Shown here one piece after another: positions 1-11,893 of a stretch of 64,000 bases of DNA. The stretch lies in the NCBI GenBank assembly GCA_037903475.1, contig JBAJFG010000054.1:310001-374000 (forward strand), in the 5' to 3' direction. Each line of letters begins with the position of its first letter. Within the stretch, counting starts at the first letter, position 1. Origin of the DNA: Ancylostoma caninum. Its lineage: Eukaryota > Nematoda > Chromadorea > Rhabditida > Ancylostomatidae. The notes under the pieces were generated by a model. It did no database searches. It was not told the DNA's origin and saw only the letters and a list, made by a program, of their open reading frames with translations. A program made the position numbers and the translations under genes.

Positions 1-582
1 CCGCCTTTTCCCTGGACGTCAACCATTTCGCTCCGTTGTGCTTCTTCAATTCCGCGTGTTTTGGTCCTTTTTCATGAGTCTGTCTGGTTTCCTACGATTC
101 CTAGACGTCATTGTCGTTTCTGTTTATTCCTATTTCTCGATAATGCACATGAGTAGACAGGGATGACCTGTTGTAATAAATCGGAATAACTAGCCTAGAA
201 GTAGTTTGAGGTCAGAGAAGAGTGATGAGATAAAGCTCTCGATGGGGTTGTTTTCGAACAGATTCGAAATCATAGACGTCATTATCCAGAAGACTGAGCC
301 GCTCGTTCCATAGCCATTTTTGGGCTTCTGCATCAGGCATTCAATAGTTGCAGGGATAATGGTGAAAGGTGCTGAGTATTTTGAACACATTACTTTTTTT
401 CGAGGTAAAATGCTTTCCTCTACGTGTTTAGTTGCCATGAATATCCCAGAGCTTGTAACTAAAGCGATAATGAAGCACTATATCGTACACCACCATTTTG
501 AAGTCGCTCCATGGCGCTACGTTTCCTCCCAAGTGTTTAAATGAAAGTGCTCGCGAGGGCCAGCGGCATTGAACAGGGAACG

Positions 583-1514
583 AACAGGCTCCTAACATAT
601 TCATAAACCACTCGTGTTTTGACTCTCGTGAGAACAGAGCGTAATTTCCGACAGAAGTTGTGTTTTTCTCTCGAGCAAATTGTTTAGGTGGTACATACGT
701 GCTGGTGTCCCGCTTACAAAAACATTTATCTACATACATACATATATGGAATTTCCGGTCATGGGCTTATGGGCTTTTGGACTATACTTCATTGTCTTCT
801 ACTCGTGGAACATGCAAGAAGTTGTTCGTTCGCCTGTGAAATGCATTGAGTTCAGCTCCGTGAGACTTTCTCCGAACGGCACAACACGCCAATGGCAAGG
901 GTTAGGCTGAAGCTGGCAATTTTTGCTGTTTAATGCTATTCTACAGTCTCATTGTGAACTCGGATCATCTTATCCTCCAACTTTCACGAATTCTGTTACC
1001 TGGTGCGCGTGATTTTCATAGCAACACTAGTGAAAATTCTCACTTTTTAAGGGAGTCGTCCACAGTGTAATTGGTTGCCAGAGTCTCAGAGATGATAGAT
1101 AGGTAGAAGAGAAAAAACTGGGACTTGGCTATGAGAATGTTACCAACTACACTGACGTCAGTGTAGACTTCTGGCCAGCTAGTCAGAGCTAGCAGATCCA
1201 TTACGTTCACTTACGCAATTGATATCCGCGTGGCAGGATCTATGGATATTAAAGAGCGCGTATCCAAGCGCGTAGAATACAGCATCCTATTTTCATGGAC
1301 TTCTCGCACATTTGGAGCTGTATCATCACTGAATGTGAGTTCTACGTCCCTTCAAACCACGCGGTACGGCCAAATCTTTGATGTGAAGACATTCATGAGC
1401 GCTGCTTTTAATTCATCTCTATCCAGACCATCAAAACACATCCGTGTAGACGCCGTCTGGCTCATTTATTGCCATCCCTTTGCTTATTTATTTGTTCTCA
1501 CTCTGTTTGATCAA
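583..1514. repeat. 932-bp direct repeat, copy 1
   Basis: This stretch recurs at 3797-4728 with a constant offset of 3,214 bases. Every line I compared is identical, and the open frames inside both copies translate identically. The copy begins at aacaggctcc and ends at ttgatcaa. To its right lies the 3' tail of a retroelement read on the minus strand. The start and end show no TG...CA termini, so it does not look like an LTR. It contains a 20-bp perfect palindrome with a TGACGTCA core. It is best read as host sequence duplicated on either side of the inserted element, or as an assembly duplication. Confidence 0.93.
1147..1166. other. Perfect 20-bp palindrome with CRE-type core (copy 1)
   Basis: The sequence CTACACTGACGTCAGTGTAG is its own reverse complement, and its centre is the 8-base cAMP-response element consensus TGACGTCA. 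It is repeated at 4361-4380 inside the second direct repeat. bZIP factors such as CREB and ATF bind this core in animals. No gene start is recognisable next to it, so a regulatory role is only a possibility. Confidence 0.5.
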
Positions 1515-3796
1515 TTTCATTTCATTTCATTTCATTTATTACATGAGCAGGCTCATGTGAAACAAAACTCAACAAACAAAGAACCTTGAGAAATGATAAA
1601 ATTCCCGTGTGGTACCAGCAACTATGCTAACAAAATAGAATAAAACAGATACCATCAAAGAAACGTCGATAAACTGTAATCTAATAATAGTGCTGGAAAA
1701 GTAACATCACAGATCTAGGTATTTGTCTACGATCTTCTTGAAAGTCCCTAATTTTGGAGGGATAGGAACTCTTTTGCTAAGCGCTAGAAACGCAGAACTG
1801 GCACGATTGCTGAAAAAATGAGACCGACAATTAGTCCTAGCCCTAGGAACCACCACTTTGCACGAGGGTCCTCTAGTATTGGATTGCCTAACAGTACAGA
1901 ACACGCTTGGGTGAACACCGCAGAGCCCATTAAGTAGCTTATAGTATGTAATGAGATCAAACCGTCTTCTTCTTTTAACGAGAGAAGGCAGATTGAAGTT
2001 GGCGTTCCTATCCCTGGAAGGAGGAATTCCGTCATACATATAGCCAAGGATTCTAATCATCAGTTTTCTCGTAAAGCTGTTCTGAACTTTCTCCAACTTA
2101 TCAATAGTTCGCCTTTTATGAGGACTGAAGATGACGGTGCCATACTCAAGGATGGGTCTGACATATGTTTTAAAAGTGCGAAGCAAAACGGAAGGATCCT
2201 TAGTGCTGAGAGCTCTAAAAATATTATGCACCATCCTATGTGCCTTAACAGAAATTCGCTCGCAATGAGAGTCAAAGCTTAAATCTTTGGTTACTAAGAA
2301 TCCTAAGTCTTTGACGGATTCAGATTCGGTAATGGGACACCCACCGATCGAGTAAACGAAGGGTATATTCCTACTCCCCAGCCGGAGTAACCTCGTCTTC
2401 TCGCTGGAAAGTGGGAGCATCCACTGCTTGGACCAGTTTTCAACTAATGTAATAGCGTTTTGAAGTGCTAGACAATCCCGTTCTGCTTTTATCTGATGAT
2501 ACAGCTTTAAGTCATCGGCTAATGCACAACATTTGATATCTACCGAGGAAATTAATTGAGGTAAGTCGTGAGTATAAATGCAAAATAAAATGGGCGATAA
2601 AACCCCCCCTTGGGGTACTCCACTTATTACGTTTCTTGGAGAAGAAAAAGCATCATTAACACGTACGATCATTTTCCTGCCCGACAAAAATGCTTGTATC
2701 CACTTCACAATACGTGGATGAATACCAACCATATTGAGCCTTCCGATTAGCCGTCCATGCTGAACCTTATCAAAAGCTTTCGAAAAGTCCAGATAAATTA
2801 CATCTACAGAAGAACCCTCATCAAGAGAGGCGGTCCAATCGTTAAGCGATTGAAGCATGGCCGTGATGGTGGATTTCCCCTTCTGGAACCCATGCTGAAC
2901 CGGAGAAATGATGGAATTATCGTCAAGATGCTTTTCGATACGTTTCTTGAGAATCTTTTCGAAAAGTCTTGAAAAGACAGACGTAATGCTAACCGGTCTA
3001 TAATTAAACGGGCAAGAACTGGGAGGCTTCTTTGGTATGGGAGTAACAAACGAAAGTTTCCATCTTGCTGGCACTTCAGCGTTCATGAAACTAAGATTGA
3101 AGATATATTCGAGCGGTCTAGCGATTAAACATGCCACCTTTTTAATGAAGGATAGCGGGATGAGGTCAGGAGTAAGCGAAAATCCAGCTGGCCACTTGAC
3201 AAGCAAAGAGTAGATTTCATCACTGTGAAACCATATCGAATCGGTCATGGAAGGAAATAACCTAGAAAAATGTGTATGGGTATTCACAGACTCACTAGAA
3301 AAGGACTGAGCAAAAACGTCTGCAAGCACTTCGGCTTTAGCGGGATCACTAGTAATGAGTCTGCCCTCGTTCGTAGTGAGTGCCCCTAGTGGAGGCTTCG
3401 CGTTAAGTCTTTTACTAAGCAACTTATAGAAAGCCGACCTGTCCCTAGAATGAATAACCTTTTTCTCCACAGAGTTGTTGTATTTCCAAAGCTTGCGCTC
3501 GAATGCCTGATTGAGCCATCTATAGTTCTCCCAGTTCTCATCTGAACCGTTAGCTACAGCCCTGTCCCATGCCTCTAACCTCCTATGGAGTAATGAATTC
3601 AAATACTGTGGGAGATGTGCACGCCCAGGTGGAACTTTTTTCAATGGGACAAACATATCTATAGTGTGCGAGAGTATTGCTAGAAAAAGCTCATATTTCT
3701 CGTCAACACTTTGTACAGTATCTAATGACCCATACCAATCAACATTCGAAAGATAATCCCTGATGGCATCAAAATTGGCATCTTTATAATTTCTAC
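1515..3796 (-). mobile_element. 5'-truncated CR1/jockey-like non-LTR retrotransposon
   Basis: On the minus strand the element runs from the linker between the endonuclease and reverse-transcriptase domains, through a full RT and thumb, to a stop at 1707-1709. It then has about 190 bases of 3' UTR and a terminal pentanucleotide microsatellite (ATGAA)n at 1515-1540. A perfect inverted repeat (ACATGAGC-AG-GCTCATGT, 1541-1558) sits just before the tail, as in CR1-type elements whose RT recognises a 3' hairpin. The apurinic endonuclease and ORF1 are missing, consistent with 5' truncation during target-primed reverse transcription. The frame has no internal stop, so insertion looks recent. It sits exactly between the two 932-bp direct repeats. 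Confidence 0.88.
1541..1558 (-). other. 3'-terminal hairpin of the retroelement
   Basis: Two complementary 8-base arms (ACATGAGC and GCTCATGT) are separated by 2 bases and lie next to the (ATGAA)n tail. In CR1-like elements such a 3' stem-loop plus short tandem repeat is the signal used by the RT to start copying. Its placement at the junction with direct repeat copy 1 marks the true 3' end of the element. Confidence 0.6.
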
Positions 3797-3953
3797 AACA
3801 GGCTCCTAACATATTCATAAACCACTCGTGTTTTGACTCTCGTGAGAACAGAGCGTAATTTCCGACAGAAGTTGTGTTTTTCTCTCGAGCAAATTGTTTA
3901 GGTGGTACATACGTGCTGGTGTCCCGCTTACAAAAACATTTATCTACATACAT
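1707..3953 (-). CDS. Reverse transcriptase (ORF2 remnant), CR1/jockey type
   Basis: The open frame encodes 748 residues. The first 52 residues (3953-3797) come from the flanking direct repeat and are probably not native. After that comes the EN-RT linker (DANFDAIRDYLSNVDW), then the RT. The fingers contain PFNYRPVSITSVFSRLFEKI and QHGFQKGKST. Motif A is YLDFSKAFDKVQHG (about residue 390), motif B is SGVPQGGVLSPILF (about 447), and motif C is ALADDLKLY (about 480), with the two catalytic aspartates intact. The thumb and C-terminal region (VKDLGFLV, YVRPILEYGT) follow, ending in KYLDL. The protein copies element RNA into DNA at a nicked target. It lacks its endonuclease, so it cannot be autonomous. 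The fused start is likely accidental. Confidence 0.88.
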   Translation of the reverse strand: MYVDKCFCKRDTSTYVPPKQFAREKNTTSVGNYALFSRESKHEWFMNMLGACCRNYKDANFDAIRDYLSNVDWYGSLDTVQSVDEKYELFLAILSHTIDMFVPLKKVPPGRAHLPQYLNSLLHRRLEAWDRAVANGSDENWENYRWLNQAFERKLWKYNNSVEKKVIHSRDRSAFYKLLSKRLNAKPPLGALTTNEGRLITSDPAKAEVLADVFAQSFSSESVNTHTHFSRLFPSMTDSIWFHSDEIYSLLVKWPAGFSLTPDLIPLSFIKKVACLIARPLEYIFNLSFMNAEVPARWKLSFVTPIPKKPPSSCPFNYRPVSITSVFSRLFEKILKKRIEKHLDDNSIISPVQHGFQKGKSTITAMLQSLNDWTASLDEGSSVDVIYLDFSKAFDKVQHGRLIGRLNMVGIHPRIVKWIQAFLSGRKMIVRVNDAFSSPRNVISGVPQGGVLSPILFCIYTHDLPQLISSVDIKCCALADDLKLYHQIKAERDCLALQNAITLVENWSKQWMLPLSSEKTRLLRLGSRNIPFVYSIGGCPITESESVKDLGFLVTKDLSFDSHCERISVKAHRMVHNIFRALSTKDPSVLLRTFKTYVRPILEYGTVIFSPHKRRTIDKLEKVQNSFTRKLMIRILGYMYDGIPPSRDRNANFNLPSLVKRRRRFDLITYYKLLNGLCGVHPSVFCTVRQSNTRGPSCKVVVPRARTNCRSHFFSNRASSAFLALSKRVPIPPKLGTFKKIVDKYLDL

Positions 3954-4728
3954 ACATATATGGAATTTCCGGTCATGGGCTTATGGGCTTTTGGACTATA
4001 CTTCATTGTCTTCTACTCGTGGAACATGCAAGAAGTTGTTCGTTCGCCTGTGAAATGCATTGAGTTCAGCTCCGTGAGACTTTCTCCGAACGGCACAACA
4101 CGCCAATGGCAAGGGTTAGGCTGAAGCTGGCAATTTTTGCTGTTTAATGCTATTCTACAGTCTCATTGTGAACTCGGATCATCTTATCCTCCAACTTTCA
4201 CGAATTCTGTTACCTGGTGCGCGTGATTTTCATAGCAACACTAGTGAAAATTCTCACTTTTTAAGGGAGTCGTCCACAGTGTAATTGGTTGCCAGAGTCT
4301 CAGAGATGATAGATAGGTAGAAGAGAAAAAACTGGGACTTGGCTATGAGAATGTTACCAACTACACTGACGTCAGTGTAGACTTCTGGCCAGCTAGTCAG
4401 AGCTAGCAGATCCATTACGTTCACTTACGCAATTGATATCCGCGTGGCAGGATCTATGGATATTAAAGAGCGCGTATCCAAGCGCGTAGAATACAGCATC
4501 CTATTTTCATGGACTTCTCGCACATTTGGAGCTGTATCATCACTGAATGTGAGTTCTACGTCCCTTCAAACCACGCGGTACGGCCAAATCTTTGATGTGA
4601 AGACATTCATGAGCGCTGCTTTTAATTCATCTCTATCCAGACCATCAAAACACATCCGTGTAGACGCCGTCTGGCTCATTTATTGCCATCCCTTTGCTTA
4701 TTTATTTGTTCTCACTCTGTTTGATCAA
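3797..4728. repeat. 932-bp direct repeat, copy 2
   Basis: Second copy of 583-1514, adjoining the truncated 5' edge of the retroelement. The reverse-transcriptase reading frame stays open across this junction for 52 more codons to a methionine at 3953. The same frame in copy 1 (739 down to 428) diverges at the copy boundary, which fixes the junction at 3797 and 583. Confidence 0.93.
4361..4380. other. Perfect 20-bp palindrome with CRE-type core (copy 2)
   Basis: Same palindrome as at 1147-1166, carried in the second 932-bp repeat. Confidence 0.5.
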
Positions 4729-7458
<2,730 letters not shown>

Positions 7459-7699
7459 CCCAAAGATCTCAAGACCAAAAATTTCTCCTAAACTTCGCCT
7501 AGGAGGCTATTTGACATGCTGATCACGAACATCACATTGATTTTGCAAATTGAAAACAATTTGAGGTCTTGCCCCAACCCTACCGTAGCCTTACCCAAAT
7601 GGGGTTATGGCACAAAATGGGAGTGATATTCGTGATCAACATGCCAAACAACCCACCTGGACGAAGTTTAGAGGAATTTTTAATTTTGAGATTTTGGGG
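7459..7699. repeat. Foldback (MITE-like) element 1
   Basis: The left part (7459-about 7545) and the reverse complement of the right part (about 7610-7699) align over about 85 bases. Shared blocks include aaacttcg, and gatcacgaa in one arm against gatcacgaa in the complement of the other. The core TTTGRCATGYTGATCACGAA is shared. A partial relative occurs at about 9209-9235 (ctatttgatatgttgatcat). An internally symmetric element of about 240 bp without coding capacity fits a non-autonomous DNA transposon. Confidence 0.7.
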
Positions 7700-8627
7700 A
7701 AGAACAAAAGGAATAGTGCCCAAGACTGTTGTGGTATGAGAAATTATTTTGTAAAGACACCTTGAAATTGGGTCGTATCGCGTTAGAAGAATCTTGGAGT
7801 GAAGCAAATACAGCTGTGAGCTGATTTTCTCGTTCATAGGTCTTTCCTTCTTTGATCCCACTTGGCTATCATCCGACAGAAAATCTCTACTGTCATTCTA
7901 ATCTCTACCTTCATTCTATTTCAACTTTCCAGAGTTTTCCACCATTCGGAGAACCTTAAAGTAAAGTGAGGAAAGGAAGATCGAACTCTGCTTAAGATGC
8001 ATGTTGAAAGAATGTTGAATCGGTCAGGTTATTAACAGAAAGGATTCTCTTTTAGGTTTTTATTTCAGTTAGTGTTTACTTTCATGTTATTTTATGGGCT
8101 TTGCTGGTATTACTCTTTTTGTGGTTTACATCTTTTTTCTTTCTTCTCCAACTTATTTTGGCATTTTCTCCTGCAGTACAAATTGCGGCCAGGCTCTGTA
8201 AAAGTGACAGTGTTGCCGCAGCTGTGAACCCCACCCACTGTGACTTTTCAAAGCCTTCGAAATGTTACTGATCTACGGGAATGAGGAGCCATCGCACACA
8301 TTGCTCCGGTTCTTTTCAGTTTTTTCTTCTACGGCATTTTTCACAATTGCGTTAGACGAGTTTTAATTCCCCCGCTCATCCTCACTTTTCTTTTCTCCGT
8401 ACGAACTGTCCTCTTATCGCCGATTATTCGTGTTTCTTTTTTTCATATTAGCCAGACTTGTAGGTTAACGGAGACTGTTCCAATTTTTCAGTTTTGAAGT
8501 CTTAAAGACACCGTCCCACCTCAGAATCATTTTTAGAATTTTCATGTGGAAAGAATATGTAGGAGCTGCTAATCGCTATTGTATACGGAATTCCGTGTAA
8601 AACTGCCGAAAACTCCCGCATTCAAGC

Positions 8628-8850
8628 TCCAATTATTGTGCGGGCTGTGGGCGGAGCGGAGGGCCGGGCTCAGCACACTCTCCAAATAATTTACTCCCGG
8701 GAGCGCACCTTCTGGGGAAGTTCATGATTCTCATGATAGTTCCTTACCAGAATAGAAAATGAGCCCTATGCACGACATTCAAAGCTATACATGAGTAAAA
8801 ACCCTGTAATTTCGCATTGGCTCCGCCCACAGGCTCCTTAAAAATTGGGT
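8628..8850. repeat. Inverted-repeat block with GC-rich arms
   Basis: CTGTGGGCGGAGC near 8645-8657 is matched in inverse by gctccgcccacag near 8819-8832. Similarity extends outward for about 15 bases (ccaatt near 8636, complemented by aattgg near 8843). The spacing is about 170 bases. It resembles a small non-autonomous transposon or a paired inverted repeat in an AT-rich region. Confidence 0.5.
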
Positions 8851-9052
8851 CTACAAAGCGAGTTTTTTGGTTGTTTTTCACATCATAATTTCCACTGTGA
8901 TCAGCAGCTATCGGGGATTCTTTTCACGTGAAAGTTTCAAAAATAATTCTGGGGTGGGATGGAGCATTAAAGACATCCCATGTTCTGTGCTCATAAAAGC
9001 TGGGCATCTTTGTTTGATTGTATACAGTGACTCTTCTGTGCCACCCATATTA

Positions 9053-9150
9053 TAAGGACACTTTTTTTATTCTTTCATTTCTTTCTCACTTTCAGGCCCT
9101 GAAGACGACGTTCATTCGAAACGTAGGCCGGAATAAAAAAGTGTCCTTAT
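9053..9150. repeat. Short foldback element, 20-bp arms
   Basis: ataaggacactttttttatt at the left and aataaaaaagtgtccttat at the right are reverse complements apart from one T in the run. They enclose about 57 bases containing ccctgaagacgacg and cgaaacg. The enclosed CTGA...GAAAC pattern resembles sequences found with some retroelements, but it does not satisfy the hammerhead fold. Confidence 0.6.
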
Positions 9151-11891
9151 GATAGCCTGCGTGGCATTTAAGACATTTTTTTTTTCTGAAATTTTGTGTA
9201 CGCGGTAAGACGCCTATTTGATATGTTGATCATGACTTCATGATCATTTTGTTCTGTAATTTTCTTCTATTCTTTTTAGAGTTTGATAGGTACCTCACAA
9301 GATCCTCTGAAACCTTGCATGGAGGGGTTTTTTGATATAAATAACAAGTAAAAACATATCAAATATAAAAGAGTAGAAATAAAAAATAAATTAAATGTTT
9401 GTTATATTAATTAATATAATTAAATTATATGTTGATTACCAACATTAGTTTGTTGCTGCTGCCATTTCTTGAGCCTAAATTCGCACAATCTCCCGAATTC
9501 GTACGGTAGACCAACTAAAGCGCTATAAAACTAAGGAGTTGAGATACAAAGCGAATATGGCCCTTGATATGATAATATATGAAATACCCTCGGATTACCA
9601 GAAGATGTGATTCATCGTGACTGTAGCACACTTACCATAATTCTATGAATATTCTTTGCAGCCTTGGTGGAAAGGAAAGAAGAGTTGTACAGCATTTTGC
9701 CTTTTGGATATATCATTTTTGAGATGCGCTCCTGAATTACTTAACGATATAATTAGATAAATTCATTCGATCTTTATCCTAGCAATACTATATCGTTTAT
9801 CAATTCATATAACTGAACCACTCTCTTCTACAATTCTTCATTCTCCTCGTCCCTTCTGTCCCATTCAGAATTTTGATAATCAGTGAGTTCTCGTTGTAAA
9901 GTAGCTGGTGCTTTATTCTCGATGATCAACTGCTCAAACAATCTGTGCTATCTATGACAAAGATGCCATGACTGAAATAACCGTTGAACGGCGATTTTCC
10001 AACTCTAAAAAACGCTGATTCTGTCTCAAAGCCTGAGAGTGCTCGAGAGGAATTAGGGCTCCATTTTAAGGCAAAGCCGGCGTGGTGGTAAATTAACTCA
10101 TACGGGTTGGCTCTTAACTTCTATGCTTCAGCCTGGAAATCTCCTGTGAAAAATGCTGAAATTGGTGAAAAGACCAATAATGGTGAAAACCTCATGGCAC
10201 ATATCTTCCAAATTTGTCTTCGGTCCTCGACGATCTTGCATTTTTGTACGCGTTTTCATCAAGTTGAACAATTACAAAGGACTATTATGGTGAGGCACCG
10301 AACTCGCGAAGCACCTCAAATGATACATTATATCACCATATGGGTTTTCCTGCTAGCTCACTACTGGAAATATGTCGTTTCAAACAATTCGATGTATCAA
10401 AAACTCTTTGATGTAACAGAACATATGCGTTTTCACAATATTTCTCGAAATACGCAGATAACTTCTAGGTGTTCGATCGATCTTCAATATCTCGATTACC
10501 GAAATTCGCAGAAAAAATCCAGCAAAAATTGTGCAGTCTTGGCAAGGAAGTGATGGCATTTTGGATTGGTATGCACGAGTTTTTTTAAACCAAACTGTGT
10601 CCTTCAAAAATTTTTCTGAAGGGTCAGGAATTTTTCTCAAAAGTGAGGTGCAGTAACACGGTTTGCTCAATATTGAGAATTTAACACCGCACAGCAATAA
10701 TCTTCCGCATCTTGAACAAGAAAAAGTCCCCATCATTAGGCCGGCAGCAACACTGCTCTAAGGGCTCAGCATACACTGAGATTTACCATAGATTTTATCT
10801 TAACTTTGCTTCCTACTTCTGTCGCAATGACACGCTGTTTCACAGAGAGTAAAGGATTCTCGAGTTTGCCAGGATTTTTCGAAAACCCGAACAAAGGTAG
10901 TGCTGAGGATTGGAAAATTCTCTCTAGACGATTTTGAAGACGTCGCGAGCTTTGCCGCAGATTTTGTAGCGCGCGATGTGAAAAAATCGTGTAGAATTCA
11001 GATAGAAAATGTCGAATTCCGTGTTTAAAGTAGAGGATCAGTGCTGATTTCAAGCGAGATGGCAATCCACTCTACTTCGGCTCTTGGTATTTGATTTCAA
11101 CTGTGTTTCTTCGCCGCGATTAGTTATAGCCCTGGAACAAAAAGAACGCAGATCCTCGTTCTGAATGTTTATTTTTAACCAAGGTAGTGCGCGTATTTTA
11201 GGCAGGACTAAGCTAGAGACTCCAGAAACGGTTGCCGTTTAGCCTATTCAAACCCTATATATCGTACATATTCCAATGTAGCATTAGGTACCTGATATTT
11301 CGTGGAGATAAGGTAATTGATAGTGAAGATAAGGTTCATCGATGGTCTCACTTTGAAATTTCTTTGTACGTTCGTTTGAAAGCCTCTTCCAAGATGTGAG
11401 TCATTATGAATAATTGACCCATATGTGGTTCACCTGTGACGTATGGGGACTAATTCTCATCCCCTGTGATACTGTCAAAATTTTCAGCGTTAAAGCCACA
11501 TCCAGAGTCTAGCTGGAATTGTTATTTATAACAGTTCTTGTTGGCAGTTCTCCAGAGATGTTTCCTTCAGGGAGACTAGAGACTTGATTCAAGGATGTGC
11601 TCAAGATGCACTCTTGTTTTGCTGAGAGCACTTCTCCTCTGAAGTTTCTTGATTGCTGGATAATTTTTAATTAAACCCTGTGATTTAATTTCTGACTCTT
11701 CAAATTCCTCTCCTTTGCTTTTTGTCCTTCTTCCTTCGCGGATCAGCTAGAGTTAGCGCATTTTTGCGTTGCCGTCGTCCCATTACCTGATTGCTCGCCG
11801 TCGCCCCTCCCTTCGAATGTTTCCAGTGCCATTCGTTCTTGTTTCGACATTAAGTGTAAACATTCACTAATCCGTAGATGTTTGCTTTCAG
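9151..11891. other. Spacer upstream of the GPCR gene, no recognised gene
   Basis: AT-rich sequence. A 148-codon plus-strand open frame (10107-10553) and an overlapping 118-codon minus-strand frame (10380-10736) cover the same DNA. Neither shows a domain, splice partners or family-like composition. The GPCR promoter probably lies in this region, but I cannot point to specific sites. Confidence 0.4.
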
Positions 11892-11893
11892 GG
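11882..11893 (+). promoter_or_regulatory. 3' splice acceptor just before the GPCR start codon
   Basis: The sequence ttgctttcag followed by GG and then ATG at 11894 places a strong acceptor 2 bases before the start. In nematodes this arrangement is typical of spliced-leader trans-splicing, or of a short 5' UTR intron. It supports this ATG as the true start. Confidence 0.5.

Noticed and set aside
583..4728. LTR retrotransposon with 932-bp LTRs
   Set aside because: The enclosed RT is of CR1/jockey type with a 3' hairpin and microsatellite tail. There is no gag, protease, RNase H or integrase, and the repeats lack TG...CA ends.
583..4728. Penelope-like element with terminal direct repeats
   Set aside because: The RT motifs and C-terminus fit CR1/jockey, and no GIY-YIG endonuclease follows the RT.
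9085..9125. Hammerhead ribozyme (CTGAAGA...CGAAACG)
   Set aside because: Stem II would start with a C-C mismatch and no matching cleavage triplet is placed to close stem III.
10107..10736. Overlapping 148- and 118-codon open frames as genes
   Set aside because: Both strands are open over the same DNA, with no domain, splice signals or family-like composition.
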